DNA of 37,587 nucleotides. Source: Chryseobacterium sp. JM1 (GTDB lineage: Bacteria > Bacteroidota > Bacteroidia > Flavobacteriales > Weeksellaceae). Below, one piece after another: positions 24,838 through 33,813 of the stretch (the first letter of the stretch is position 1; every line of letters begins with the position of its first letter). The position numbers and the translations under genes are program-made. Where the stretch lies: assembly GCF_000737715.1 (NCBI RefSeq), contig NZ_JPRN01000026.1, positions 1 to 37,587 of the forward strand. The letters are read 5' to 3'. Below the pieces are notes generated by a model, which saw only the letters and a program-made list of their open reading frames with translations, was not told where the DNA came from and searched no databases.

Positions 24838-25844
24838 TTCTCTTAAGTATGTTTTGTATTACAGATTTAGTTAAAATCATTGAAGGTTTTGATATATTAT
24901 TACCTCTGTAAACCGCAGCTCCTACATCTCTGTAGTCTTTATACGTTCCATCAGAATTTTTTATCACATTCGTTCCATCGTATTTCTGTAGTCTACCTAC
25001 AATAATATTTGTTCCTTTACCAGTAAAAGTTTTATCATCAACGCCTTTCGTGGGAGTTAAAGCGTCAAAAGGAAAAAATTTTCCACCTGCTTCAAAAATA
25101 CCTGCAGGATGAAGATGTATTGATGTATGAGTCTTATCATTCGTCGGCATTGAAGCAGGTGCAGTTCCAATACCCCTTGCATCAACTATAGGTAATGGCC
25201 CTGTTTCTCCTCTCGCTATTACATTGTCTCCTGAAATTGAAGAACTCTCTTCTCTAAATCCACCATTAGCATCACCTCTATCCATAACACCTAAAGATTC
25301 TTTTAATGTTCCATCGGGAGGAATTCAATACACTTAATTGATTTAAGGCAATATTTTCTCCTTTTTTTTCTGCGGCTTTTATTGCTGCTTGGTCTGCTTT
25401 ATTTGTAATCATTAAAACTCCCTCATCAGTTGTACCATCAGTTCCAATTTTTTTACCTTTCTCATTAACATAGTCTATAGGTGGTAAAGCAAATCTTCCA
25501 TCTGGATCGATAAACCTGATCGGATTATTCCAAGCGTAATTATAAGGACTGTAACGAGTCATCTTTTCCGCCAACTGATCCACAACGCCCCATCTTCCCA
25601 GATCTGCCATATAAAACCTAGCTCCATAATCATACATTCCCGTCTCCTGCAGCTCCTTACCATTGTACTTGTAACTGTAATACCCGCCAAAATTAGAACT
25701 ACTTAGCATTCCTTCTATATGATTGAGGCCAAATGGATAATAATTGTTGGTATCCGTTACTTCAAGAGCTCCTGCGCTGTTTTTGGCAAAACTTACTCTG
25801 GCATTCCCATATGATCTCTGTACTGGTAAATATAACGGTTTTCT
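24827..25844 (-). pseudogene. Unit 6 RHS toxin tip, JAB-like, frameshifted
   Basis: The shared core (25494-25844) runs through NPIRFIDPDGRF, but one base is missing in the RDHLGNAR codons near 25812. The tip begins YVNEKGKKIGTDGTTDEG; a second frameshift near 25320 moves the reading from LNQLSVLNS to PPDGTLKESLGVMDRGDANGG. The C-terminal half has REESS, HLHPAG and a later Asp pair (KGVDD), a layout suggestive of the JAB/JAMM metallopeptidase fold. It aligns by eye with the unit 4 tip (TNIIVGRL / TNIIVGNL, GAAVYRGN / GAVFYDNK, ending ILKRNGK / ILSNYENGK). Two frameshifts make it inactive unless repaired by recombination. Confidence 0.75.
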
Positions 25845-25852
25845 CAAATAGC

Positions 25853-25913
25853 AAACCACTGTAATTTTACAGTGGTTTTGTTTTATTCGGGGCACGAGCG
25901 AGACACTCGCGCC
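25853..25913. repeat. 61-bp cassette junction 5/6
   Basis: It has hairpin AAACCACTG-loop-CAGTGGTTT with TTGTTTTATTC following, then the REP-like palindrome GGCACGAGCG-AGA-CACTCGCGCC. Same length and order as the other junctions. The next 60 bp before the unit 5 immunity gene hold a weak hairpin (GAGGGCTGT / ACAGCCTC) with a T-run. Confidence 0.88.
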
Positions 25914-25973
25914 AGCGGGAGAAATGCTCGATCCAGCAGAGAGGGCTGTAGGTCTTTTTTGACAGCCTCTTCG

Positions 25974-26489
25974 TTATTGATTTATTTCAGGTTTTAAATT
26001 TAATAAATCTGGATTTCTAATTATAATTTTTTTATTTAAATCTCCATCATAAATAATTTCTAATTCTGGTTGCCATTCTATGAAATCTCTATCTACTTGA
26101 AGTTTTTTATTATCAAAAGAAAGTATCATTCCTTTTTTAGCTTCTTCTTTCATTTTTTCAGGAATGTTTTTAAACAAGGACTTACCAAATACATCTTTAT
26201 CATTATAGAAACATAAAATATCAGAATATAATCCTGCTTTTTTTTTAAATCTATTATTATTTAAATATTCTAAAGCTGAGTTTTTAGAAATATCCATTAT
26301 TTTAACTTTTGAATTTTCTTTATTTATTACAACAGCATAAGGAGGTTCTCCTGTCATATTAACAAATTCAAATTTATAATTGTTAATTAATGAAAATATT
26401 TCTGCGTTTTCATTCTGCTTAACCTGAGTTGAACAAGAAATAAAAAAAAATATAATTATTATTAATCTAGTAATTTTCAACTTTTTCAT
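25974..26489 (-). CDS. Unit 5 immunity lipoprotein
   Basis: This protein has 171 residues from MKKLKITRL at 26489, which puts the lipoprotein signal first (LIIIIFFFISCSTQ, lipobox Cys). In-frame starts up to 26537 would add non-signal residues read from the toxin gene. The start lies 23 bp inside the 3' end of the toxin tip, so the pair is translationally linked. The mature domain is Lys/Asn/Glu-rich with FEFVNMTGEPPYAVVINKEN near its start and no domain I recognise. The envelope location suggests it blocks a toxin acting outside the cytoplasm. Confidence 0.7.
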   Translation of the reverse strand: MKKLKITRLIIIIFFFISCSTQVKQNENAEIFSLINNYKFEFVNMTGEPPYAVVINKENSKVKIMDISKNSALEYLNNNRFKKKAGLYSDILCFYNDKDVFGKSLFKNIPEKMKEEAKKGMILSFDNKKLQVDRDFIEWQPELEIIYDGDLNKKIIIRNPDLLNLKPEINQ

Positions 26490-27279
26490 ATTTAACATTA
26501 TCATATTTATATGCCGTTCCACCTGAATTTGGAACATATACGTGTCTATTAATAGGTTTACTTTGTGAATTTACAGGATAATTTGTAGCACCTGCAGCAT
26601 CTCCCATCTTAGAGGTTTCAACTAACTGACTACTTCTGTTATATGAAGATGGTGTTGGCAATCCAAACTTATGAGAATGATCAATAGTAGTTACTACATT
26701 ACCTGCATTTTCAAGAGCTTTCCCTACATCAGAAGCTTGCACTTCATTTCTTTCACCGTTTGTAAAGAGCATTGTTTTTTCATTTGCTGATGCATCAATA
26801 TATTCTATCTTAGCATATTCAACCTTAGAATGATCTGCTATAGCTTTGAATGCCTCGTGACCTTTTTCTTGATCATTAACAACTAGAGCTTGCGTTCTTC
26901 CATTACCTTGTGCTAATTCTGCATTTTCTCCTATGTTTACTCTTACTCCTGTTTCATTACCTTTTTTATCCACCATTACAAGAACATCTTCTCCCGCTTT
27001 CTCAACTTGTGTAATTTTACCGCTTGGATCAGCTCTAAATTCATCATCGTTTTCTATTGCCATTCTGCCATCAGGATCAATGAACCTAATTGGATTATTA
27101 AACGCATAATTATAAGGGCTGTGTCTAGTCATCTTCTCCGCAAGCGGATCTACAACACCCCATCTTCCAATATCTGCCATATAGAACCTAGCACCATAAT
27201 CATACATACCCGTCTCCTGAAGCTCCTTTCCATTGTACTTGTAACTGTAATACCCGCCAAAATTAGAACTACTAAGCAT
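26467..27279 (-). CDS. Unit 5 orphan RHS tip with JAB-like toxin
   Basis: The protein has 270 residues from the in-core ATG (MLSSSNFGG); the upstream core continues to about 27412 with a six-A insertion at 27318. The shared RHS core runs to FIDPDGR (about residue 70), and the unique tip follows. The tip C-terminal half contains VVTTIDHSHKFGLPTPSS, then a Ser/Asp region (SKMGDAAGATNYP) and NRHVYVPNSGGTAYKYD. That order resembles the JAB-like toxin 1 type of polymorphic toxins (H-x-H, then S/D), a tentative family call. No start signal of its own is visible, so it is probably a silent donor. The immunity gene overlaps its end. Confidence 0.7.
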   Translation of the reverse strand: MLSSSNFGGYYSYKYNGKELQETGMYDYGARFYMADIGRWGVVDPLAEKMTRHSPYNYAFNNPIRFIDPDGRMAIENDDEFRADPSGKITQVEKAGEDVLVMVDKKGNETGVRVNIGENAELAQGNGRTQALVVNDQEKGHEAFKAIADHSKVEYAKIEYIDASANEKTMLFTNGERNEVQASDVGKALENAGNVVTTIDHSHKFGLPTPSSYNRSSQLVETSKMGDAAGATNYPVNSQSKPINRHVYVPNSGGTAYKYDNVKYEKVENY

Positions 27280-27432
27280 TCCTTCAATATGATTGAGGCC
27301 AAATGGATAATAATTGTAAAAAAGGTATCCGTTACTTCAAGAGCTCCTGTGCTGTTTTTGGCAGAACTTACTCTTGCATTTCCTAAATGATCTCTGTATT
27401 GGTAAATATAACATTTTGAAATAAAATAATAA

Positions 27433-27493
27433 AAACCACTGCTTTTTTACAGTGGTTTTGTTTTATTCGGGGCACGAGCGAAACGCTCGCGCC
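27433..27493. repeat. 61-bp cassette junction 4/5 (variant)
   Basis: The hairpin stem AAACCACTG / CAGTGGTTT is kept with a T-rich loop, and REP palindrome GGCACGAGCG-AAA-CGCTCGCGCC follows. The linker to the core differs from other units: the usual GGTTTTCTCAAATAGC is replaced by unrelated AT-rich DNA (27413-27432). Confidence 0.85.
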
Positions 27494-27544
27494 AGCGGGG
27501 GGGTGATTTTTTAGAGATAGGAGCAACAGTTAAGTTCAACTCTT

Positions 27545-27997
27545 CTATTTACAAATAGGAATTTGACCATATAATGTACTGTTTTGAAGCTCAACGACAT
27601 AATCTTCTTTTGAATGACAATATTTTTTCTTGTATTTCTTTTTATCTAAATTATAAATCCTGACAATTAAATATGGTGTATCTATTAGTAAACCACCTAT
27701 AATATTAATATTATAATTATAATCTTTATCTATATAGTTTGAATATTTGAATTTTAGAATAAGTTTATCACTTGCATCAAATTTTTTATCCAAGTGAATT
27801 TCTTTTCCAGTAGTATAAGTAAAATCCAAAACAGTATTATTTTGCCTTTCTTCAATAAAGCTCATAGATAACCTATCAGTAATAATATTATCATCAATTA
27901 CAATAATTAAATTCAGCTTACTTTGGGAAGAATATAGTAAAGAACAAAATCCTAATAAAAAAGTCAATACTCTATTTTTTAATTTTGCCATTTTCAT
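27545..27997 (-). CDS. Unit 4 secreted immunity protein
   Basis: This 150-residue protein has a Sec signal peptide (MKMAKLKNRVLTFLLGFCSL, cleavage near SSQ) and no lipobox, so it is predicted to be periplasmic. The start lies 26 bp inside the toxin reading frame. The body (LNLIIVIDDNIITDRLSM, later DTPYLIVRIYNLDKKKYKKK) aligns by eye with the broken unit 6 immunity protein, so units 4 and 6 carry related toxin-antidote pairs. No known immunity family is assigned. The gene itself is intact although its toxin carries a nonsense codon. Confidence 0.75.
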   Translation of the reverse strand: MKMAKLKNRVLTFLLGFCSLLYSSQSKLNLIIVIDDNIITDRLSMSFIEERQNNTVLDFTYTTGKEIHLDKKFDASDKLILKFKYSNYIDKDYNYNINIIGGLLIDTPYLIVRIYNLDKKKYKKKYCHSKEDYVVELQNSTLYGQIPICK

Positions 27998-28940
27998 AAT
28001 TTGATAAAATGTTATTTACTGCATTAATATTTAAATCCATTAATTTCGTACCTTTATTATCATAAAACACTGCTCCTTGTTTATTATATGGATCTATCAT
28101 AGAACCATCTGACTTTAAAGTCACAGGATTACGCTCCAAATTACCGACAATTATATTAGTTTCAAAATCTGCAAATGCTTTTATATCATCACTAGAAGGT
28201 TCTGTTGCTGTAATAGTATAAGATTTTCCACCTTCCAACAAAGTTGCTGTTGGGTGTGAATGTAACAAAATATCCGTTTTAATATTATTCTTAATACCGT
28301 TTTGAATAGCAATGTCCATAAAATTTATATGTCCACTTGCTTCTCCTTTATTTATTGTCATTTTCTCTCCCGTTGTGTATGTCGTTCTATTTCCTCCTAA
28401 ATTAATATCGGCACGAACTTCATGTTGTCCTCCTTCTTTATCAGGACTTATTAAATGTGTCGATGGTGAATTTGTCATTTTCAAAGCTGTCGAAATTGCT
28501 CCTAAAGAAGCAACTCCCCCCCTGATTTCTTGTTTTGCTTCCGTAAGGTAATTACTTTTATTTCCTTCACTAACATAAACTTTATGATCATTTATACCAT
28601 CGCTACCTAAATACCTCCCAGATTTTGTAAAAAAATCGCCTAAAGGTCCTCTTCAATCCGGATCAATATACCTCAAAGGATTATTAAATGTATAGTTGTA
28701 TGGTGACCATCTTTTCATTTTCTCCGCCAGCGGATCTACAACGCCCCATCTGCCCAGATCAGCCATATAAAACCTAGCACCATAATCATACATGCCCGTC
28801 TCCTGAAGCTCCTTCCCATTGTATTTATAACTGTAATACCCTCCAAAATTAGAACTAAAAAAGCTCCTGTGCTGTTTTTGGCAAAACTTACTCTGGCATT
28901 TCCTAGATGGTCTCTGTATTGGTAAATATAACGGTTTTCT
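27972..28940 (-). pseudogene. Unit 4 RHS toxin tip, JAB-like, with nonsense codon
   Basis: The shared core (28650-28940) has lost about 65 bp (the VTDTNN to MLSS codons), leaving six A at 28857. After YIDPD the next codon is TGA (28653-28655) where every other unit has a Gly codon GGN; one base change explains it. Beyond it the same frame stays open through RGPLGDFFTKSGRYLGSDG to the end at 27972. The tip holds LLHSHPTATL followed by EPSSDDIKAF, fitting a JAMM-like H-x-H ... S-x-x-D pattern with a long spacing. It is related to the unit 6 tip. An internal ATG at 28484 could still express the domain alone. Confidence 0.78.
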
Positions 28941-28948
28941 CAAATAGC

Positions 28949-29009
28949 AAACCACTGCAATTTTACAGTGGTTTTGTTTTGTTCGGAGCACGAGCGAGAC
29001 GCTCGCGCC
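28949..29009. repeat. 61-bp cassette junction 3/4
   Basis: Hairpin AAACCACTG-loop-CAGTGGTTT, TTGTTTTGTTC, then REP palindrome GCACGAGCG-AGA-CGCTCGCGCC. It abuts the XRE remnant that starts at 29011. Confidence 0.88.
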
Positions 29010-29010
29010 A

Positions 29011-29310
29011 GCCAAGGGCGTAGATAAATCTACTTACTCCAAAATCGAAAAAGGATTAAGGGAAGTTACCGTAACAGAGCTTACCAAAATGGCTAAACTC
29101 TTTAATTTGTCTGTAGACCAGATTATAAATTACGATGAAAACGTAAAACCTAAAGAAATTGTAATTGAAGATAAATCGACTCTGGAACAGATGGAACTCA
29201 TTCAACAGCTCGACGAAGAAGATAAAAGCACCGTCTTTAAAATCATCGATAAAATGCTTACTACCAAAAAATTTAAAGACTTCTTTAATAAAAATGTTGC
29301 CGCTTTATAA
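29011..29310 (+). pseudogene. 5'-truncated XRE-family regulator remnant
   Basis: The open frame begins directly at the REP palindrome and reads AKGVDKSTYSKIEKGLREVT, then VTELTKMAKLFNLSVDQI: the second half of an XRE helix-turn-helix (recognition helix onward). About 55 C-terminal residues, rich in Glu/Asp/Lys, follow. The first part of the HTH and the promoter are missing. An internal ATG at 29089 starts after the DNA-binding part, so a functional regulator is unlikely. It converges on the unit 3 immunity gene and shares a terminator with it. Confidence 0.75.
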
Positions 29311-29313
29311 AAT

Positions 29314-29348
29314 AAAAACCCTCACTTCTTGCGAGGGTTAATTTTTAT
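29314..29348. terminator. Bidirectional terminator between XRE remnant and unit 3 immunity
   Basis: AACCCTC pairs with GAGGGTT around a 9-nt loop. T-rich DNA follows on the plus strand, and A-rich DNA precedes the stem (a T-run on the minus strand). Confidence 0.7.
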
Positions 29349-29388
29349 TTATCACATATTATAAAATTTGTGAAAATTATAGTTTTTA

Positions 29389-29760
29389 TCATTCTTTTTT
29401 TAATACCATATTTTTGTATTTTATTATACCTGGTTCGAAATAAACTGTTTCATTCTTTATATCAAATCTTAAAGGAACAAAATCGATAATACTATTTGCT
29501 TCATGCATATTTCTTTCATCTACACAATGGATTTTAATCTTTTTATTTGAAATAATTTTATAATTACCAATACATTTAACCCTGTTTGCTTCAACTTTTT
29601 TCTCTATAGTGATTTCATTGTTTTCAAGTATTTCTATTTTTAAAAATTGCTTACTATCAACATATGTATAATTACCTTGGAAACTTTCAGGAGCTATTCT
29701 GTTCTGTGATTTACAACTTACAAAAAATACAATCACAAATAAACTAATTATCTTTTTCAT
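29389..29760 (-). CDS. Unit 3 immunity lipoprotein
   Basis: This 123-residue protein has a lipoprotein signal MKKIISLFVIVFFVSCKSQ (lipobox Cys16). The mature part (FQGNYTYVDSKQFLKIEI, CIGNYKIISNKKIKIHCVDE) is beta-rich and reads like a small lipocalin-type or META-like barrel; this is a shape impression, not an assignment. The start overlaps the toxin stop by 4 bp (ATGA). Its terminator is shared with the XRE remnant. As an envelope lipoprotein it should neutralise a toxin reaching the periplasm. Confidence 0.72.
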   Translation of the reverse strand: MKKIISLFVIVFFVSCKSQNRIAPESFQGNYTYVDSKQFLKIEILENNEITIEKKVEANRVKCIGNYKIISNKKIKIHCVDERNMHEANSIIDFVPLRFDIKNETVYFEPGIIKYKNMVLKKE

Positions 29761-30674
29761 TTTGAAAATCTTTTTGGAATTACAACATTTAGATCTTTCA
29801 TAATAGAGTAATTTTGGGGAAGATTAGCCTTTGGATACATCTTTAGTAAAGCCTCTCTTGAAGTTGATAAAGTAACTTGTGTGTTAGGATGACTACTATA
29901 TATTCCACTTTTTATATTCCTAACCCAGCTAGTTGTTATATCCGACATACTTTGGATTTTATTATTTTCAAAAGCAGAAACATTCGTTTTTATAAAATTA
30001 TGATTATCTGGATCATATGCAAATTGAGCTTTATAAGCTCCTACTTCATCATGGAGATCACCAGCTGAATAACCACTATTATATAATACCAATGAACCTG
30101 TCTCGAATTGGTATCCATGAGTCATTTCATGAACAAATTCACTTGTGCTACCATCAAAACTAAGATTTATATTTCCTGTATTAGAGTCATAATAGGTACC
30201 TCCATTTTTCCCATTAGAATCTTCTAATGCATATACATTATCACTTTGCTCAAGTACACTCATATTATCTAGCGAGCCTCCTAGACTCGAAATTCTTTCA
30301 GATAATCTATTCTCTTGTCGTGCTAGTTTTTTAGAGCTCCATCCCTCGTCTTTAGCTTTTTGAGCTAGTCCTGATTTTGTAGTTTCTAATTCAGATTTTT
30401 TATCCTGTACGTCTTTTTTATGTTTATCCCACTGTTCTTGACTTCCTGGAGCAATTTGCATTCCATCAGGATCAGTAAATCTGATTGGGTTATTCACAGT
30501 ATAACTATAAGGTGAAAACCTACGATATTGTTCAGCCAACGGATCAACAACACCCCATCTACCCAAATCCGGCATATAAAAACGTGCGCCATAATCATAG
30601 ATACCCGTCTCCTGAAGCTCCTTGCCGTTGTACTTATAACTGTAATACCCTCCAAAATTAGAACTGCTTAGCAT
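29757..30674 (-). CDS. Unit 3 orphan RHS tip with HExxH zinc-protease toxin
   Basis: The protein has 305 residues from the in-core ATG; the shared core in the same frame reaches back to 30810, where a TGA ends it. The core extends through NPIRFTDPDG. The tip has a coiled charged segment (KKDVQDKKSELETTKSGLAQ) followed by a metallopeptidase-like domain with the zinc motif FVHEMTHGYQFETG (HExxH) and a downstream Glu-rich helix (LHDEVGAYKAQFAYDP) that could supply the third ligand. This combination resembles effector zincins such as the M91/DUF-type families. The toxin frame is intact, so it is a usable donor. Confidence 0.78.
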   Translation of the reverse strand: MLSSSNFGGYYSYKYNGKELQETGIYDYGARFYMPDLGRWGVVDPLAEQYRRFSPYSYTVNNPIRFTDPDGMQIAPGSQEQWDKHKKDVQDKKSELETTKSGLAQKAKDEGWSSKKLARQENRLSERISSLGGSLDNMSVLEQSDNVYALEDSNGKNGGTYYDSNTGNINLSFDGSTSEFVHEMTHGYQFETGSLVLYNSGYSAGDLHDEVGAYKAQFAYDPDNHNFIKTNVSAFENNKIQSMSDITTSWVRNIKSGIYSSHPNTQVTLSTSREALLKMYPKANLPQNYSIMKDLNVVIPKRFSK

Positions 30675-30818
30675 TCCTTCAATATGATTGAGGCCAAATG
30701 GATAATAATTGTTGGTATCCGTTACTTCAAGAGCTCCTGTGCTGTTTTTGGCAAAACTTACTCTGGCATTTCCTAAATGATCTCTGTATTGGTAAATATA
30801 ACAGTTTTCTCAAATAGT

Positions 30819-30879
30819 AAACCACTGCAATTTTACAGTGGTTTTGTTTTATTCGGGGCACGAGCGAGACGCTCGCGCC
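30819..30879. repeat. 61-bp cassette junction 2/3
   Basis: Hairpin AAACCACTG-loop-CAGTGGTTT, TTGTTTTATTC, then REP palindrome GGCACGAGCG-AGA-CGCTCGCGCC. The unit 2 immunity stop lies 11 bp further on. Confidence 0.9.
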
Positions 30880-30890
30880 AACTCAGGGGA

Positions 30891-31439
30891 TTAATTTGGT
30901 TGTGCTAATGCAATAAATTCTTTTGCAGAGCCTTGTTCCTTAAAATAAATTTTATCAGGGTATTCAAAGCCCTTCTTCCAATAGATTTTTGAAACGTAGA
31001 GTTTATGGCTGGGTATCAATCCCTTTTGAATTACTTCAAATTCTCCTCCTCCCTTAAACATTAAACAAATGTCATCTCCAAACTTCCCAAAGTATTCTAT
31101 ATTACATTGATTTATATTTTTACGATATTCTATTGTTTTGATTGTCTTCTTATTTTCCGAAAAAATAATTTTGTCCTTTCTAATATTTAAAAAACCACTA
31201 ACTTTTGTACTATCATTAGAAAAAGTAAATTGATAAAGTTTATCTTTTTTAATAAAAATATTTTTTTCTTTATTAATTAAAAAATAATAAACAATAGTGT
31301 CTTTTTTTAATGGCTCCTGATTAGAATCTTTAATTATTGTATAATTAATCTTTTTCTGTTGAGAAAAAGAAAAAACAAATAAAAAAAAGAAAAATAGTAT
31401 TAATAACTTATTTAATGTCAGTTGATTTATTTTTTTCAT
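30891..31439 (-). CDS. Unit 2 secreted immunity protein
   Basis: This 182-residue protein has a strongly hydrophobic signal peptide (LNKLLILFFFFLFVFSFSQ) and no lipobox, predicting export to the periplasm. The gene starts 32 bp inside the toxin frame. The body contains alternating Lys-rich beta segments (KINYTIIKDSN, KLYQFTFSNDSTKVSGFL) and a late GKFGDDICLMFKGGGEFEVI. No family is recognised. Very AT-rich codon use, like the other antidotes here and unlike the RHS core. Confidence 0.7.
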   Translation of the reverse strand: MKKINQLTLNKLLILFFFFLFVFSFSQQKKINYTIIKDSNQEPLKKDTIVYYFLINKEKNIFIKKDKLYQFTFSNDSTKVSGFLNIRKDKIIFSENKKTIKTIEYRKNINQCNIEYFGKFGDDICLMFKGGGEFEVIQKGLIPSHKLYVSKIYWKKGFEYPDKIYFKEQGSAKEFIALAQPN

Positions 31440-32372
31440 ATAATTCTTTTAACTGTGTTTGTATTTTTTCAGCTGGAGATCCTTTTTTTGGATTAAAATC
31501 TTCTCTTAGTACTCCTGAATGATCTGAACCATAATCACCATGCTGATCTTTGCTTTTATTTAAGTCAACATGAGATTTTATTTCATGATAAATTGATTCA
31601 GAATTATCATATACAATTTTATCTTCTCCTCCCGATCTAGATGCTTTGGCTGCAGCAGCTTTCTCAGTTGTACCAAACGCTCCATTATCCGGATTAGAAT
31701 TTAATAGAATTAGGGCTACATCCTTTCCTTTACTTTTCGAAATATCTACTCCATTAAAAGCTTTAAATTCAGAACTTTCAGATCTCTCATTAGCTTTAAT
31801 TTTTCCTGCCGTAACCATAGTAGTATTTTGAATACCGTATAAAGTTTCTGCAGCAGCTCCATCTTTTGTAGGTATTGAACCTACCGTTATATAGATATCA
31901 ACAGTTTTAGATTTACTGTACTTGTCCCAAATAGCTTTTCCCGCAGCAGTTTGCTTTAATGTTTTAATTGCTTCTTTGGATTTGCCATTTGAGCCTACTA
32001 TGATAATATCATTAACAGCTCTACCATCAGGATCAATAAATCTAATTGGATTATCAACTGCATAAGTATACGATGAAAACCTTCTGTATTTTTCCGTCAG
32101 CGGATCCACAACGCCCCATCTCCCAAGATCAGCCATATAAAACCTAGCACCATAATCATACATGCCCGTCTCCTGAAGCTCCTTCCCATTGTATTTATAA
32201 CTGTAATACCCTCCAAAATTAGAACTGCTTAGCATTCCTTCTATATGGTTGAGACCAAATGGATAATAGTTGTTGGTATCGGTTACTTCAAGAGCTCCTT
32301 CGCTGTTTTTTGGCAAAACTCACCCTCATATTTCCTAAATGATCTCTGTACTGGTAAATATAACGGTTTTCT
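31408..32372 (-). CDS. Unit 2 orphan RHS tip with HExxxH motif
   Basis: The tip frame is open from a TTG at 32316 (302 residues). The core homology goes on to 32372, but an extra T in a six-T run near 32305 (five T elsewhere) puts the first 20 or so core codons out of frame. The core ends at RFIDPDGRA. The tip starts DIIIVGSNGKSKEAIKTL and later shows SIYHEIKSHVDL (H-E-x-x-x-H) followed by DQHGDYGSDHSG, which could be metal-binding. A metallopeptidase-like role is tentative. A recombination using the core downstream of the extra T would restore a full frame. Confidence 0.7.
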
Positions 32373-32380
32373 CAAATAGC

Positions 32381-32441
32381 AAACCACTGCAATTTTACAG
32401 TGGTTTTGTTTTGTTCGGGGCACGAGCGAGACACTCGCGCC
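32381..32441. repeat. 61-bp cassette junction 1/2
   Basis: Hairpin AAACCACTG-loop-CAGTGGTTT, TTGTTTTGTTC, then REP-like palindrome GGCACGAGCG-AGA-CACTCGCGCC. The unit 1 immunity stop lies 14 bp further on. Confidence 0.9.
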
Positions 32442-32455
32442 AGCTGGGGGAAATA

Positions 32456-32887
32456 TTAATCATATTCAAATGGGCGTTTAAGCTGCTGCAATATAAAAGC
32501 TTCACCTTCCTTTTTATTCTTACTTAATCCAATATATTTGCCATTATTAAGATTAATATCTAAACTGCTTTTTTTCTTATTTAATATAAAATAAAATTTC
32601 AAATCTTTACTTAGATTAAAACTACATTTTTTTTCAAGAATAGTATTTCCATTTTCAAAAACTATAATTTTATTTAATTCATGTAATTCCACTCTTACCC
32701 CGGTAAAACCAATTTCCCTGGATATTAGAACTTTATTATTAATTACTTCACATTTTCCTATTCTTAGAGAAACTGTATCCTTTTGAAATGAATCTTGAAA
32801 AGATACTTGAAATTTATTTTCAAAATTTTGAGCATGAATACTTAATCCAGCAAAAAACATATAAATTATAAAAAAAAATTTACTCAT
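32456..32887 (-). CDS. Unit 1 secreted immunity protein
   Basis: This 143-residue protein has a Sec signal peptide (MSKFFFIIYMFFAGLSIHAQ, cleavage after HAQ), so it is predicted to be periplasmic. It begins 23 bp after the toxin stop and is one of only two units without overlap. The body has beta-rich segments (SFQDSFQKDTVSLRIGKCEV, VRVELHELNKIIVFENG). I recognise no family. Position and export signal support an immunity role. Confidence 0.7.
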   Translation of the reverse strand: MSKFFFIIYMFFAGLSIHAQNFENKFQVSFQDSFQKDTVSLRIGKCEVINNKVLISREIGFTGVRVELHELNKIIVFENGNTILEKKCSFNLSKDLKFYFILNKKKSSLDINLNNGKYIGLSKNKKEGEAFILQQLKRPFEYD

Positions 32888-32910
32888 TATCGTTATTATT
32901 TAAAAAATAA

Positions 32911-33813
32911 TTATTGAACAGGTATTTTTTGAACACCACTATTGAGTTTACCCCTATCATATGAATCTTTCATTTGATAAATTTGATCGCTCGTTATATT
33001 TTTTCCTGCATTTGGAGCTTTGGAAGGCAACATGGCATTTCCAGATGGCCAATCATGATTTTGAAGATTACCAGAATGCCCAAACTCATGTCCCACAGTA
33101 CGATCTAAAGTACCTTGCCCATCGTCTGTTTTTCCAGTTCCCGCATACTGTCCGTCAGCAGCCTGTTGCCTATCTAATATTTGATCTCCAATATAAACAA
33201 CATTATCTCCTACAGGAGCTTTTCCTAATGTTCCTTTATCTTCATATCCTCCGATTCCATTCGGAATTCCCCCATCATTAACAATTCTAATAGCATGATC
33301 TGTTTTAGAAAGAGGATTATTATCAGATGCAACTGAGATGTCAGTAACTACATTTACTTCAAATTTATTCTCCTTAATCCCATATACATCTTTCAATGAG
33401 CCACTTACCCTTTTAGCATATGAATTCATTTGCTGAGATGTAAATTTTCTGCCTGAATCATTAATTACTTTTCCTGTAACAGTCATAGTAATTACAGTTG
33501 TTCCATCTTCTCTGACTGTTTGAGAAAATCGTATATCTTTTGCCTCCCTTCCATCAGGATCAATAAACCTTATAGGATTATTATAAGCATAGGTGTAAGG
33601 GCTCCATCTTGTGGATGTCTCCGCCAGCGGATCCACAACGCCCCATCTGCCCAGATCAGCCATATAGAATCTTGCTCCATAATCATACATCCCACTCTCC
33701 TGAAGCTCCTTGCCGTTGTACTTATAACTGTAATACCCGCCAAAATTAGAACTACTTAGCATTCCTTCAATATGATTGAGGCCAAATGGAAAAAAGGTTT
33801 TCTCAAATAACAA
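32911..33813 (-). CDS. Unit 1 orphan RHS tip with HEFGH zinc-protease toxin
   Basis: The frame is open from a TTG at 33813; the in-core ATG is at 33762. The first part of the core is deleted: the hairpin side is joined to FPFGLNH through six A at 33790. After FIDPDGREA the tip is a metallopeptidase-like domain with TVGHEFGHSGNLQNHDWPSG: an HExxH zinc site with a further His seven residues on, and a Met-containing turn (GNAMLPS) as found in metzincin-type folds. The toxin frame is intact and ends just before its antidote. This is the clearest protease in the array. Confidence 0.8.
   Translation of the reverse strand: MLFEKTFFPFGLNHIEGMLSSSNFGGYYSYKYNGKELQESGMYDYGARFYMADLGRWGVVDPLAETSTRWSPYTYAYNNPIRFIDPDGREAKDIRFSQTVREDGTTVITMTVTGKVINDSGRKFTSQQMNSYAKRVSGSLKDVYGIKENKFEVNVVTDISVASDNNPLSKTDHAIRIVNDGGIPNGIGGYEDKGTLGKAPVGDNVVYIGDQILDRQQAADGQYAGTGKTDDGQGTLDRTVGHEFGHSGNLQNHDWPSGNAMLPSKAPNAGKNITSDQIYQMKDSYDRGKLNSGVQKIPVQ

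Noticed and set aside
28653..29015. 120-residue protein starting at 29015
   Set aside because: Its first 50 residues are translation of the hairpin/REP junction and of the core in the wrong frame; it is part of the unit 4 pseudogene.
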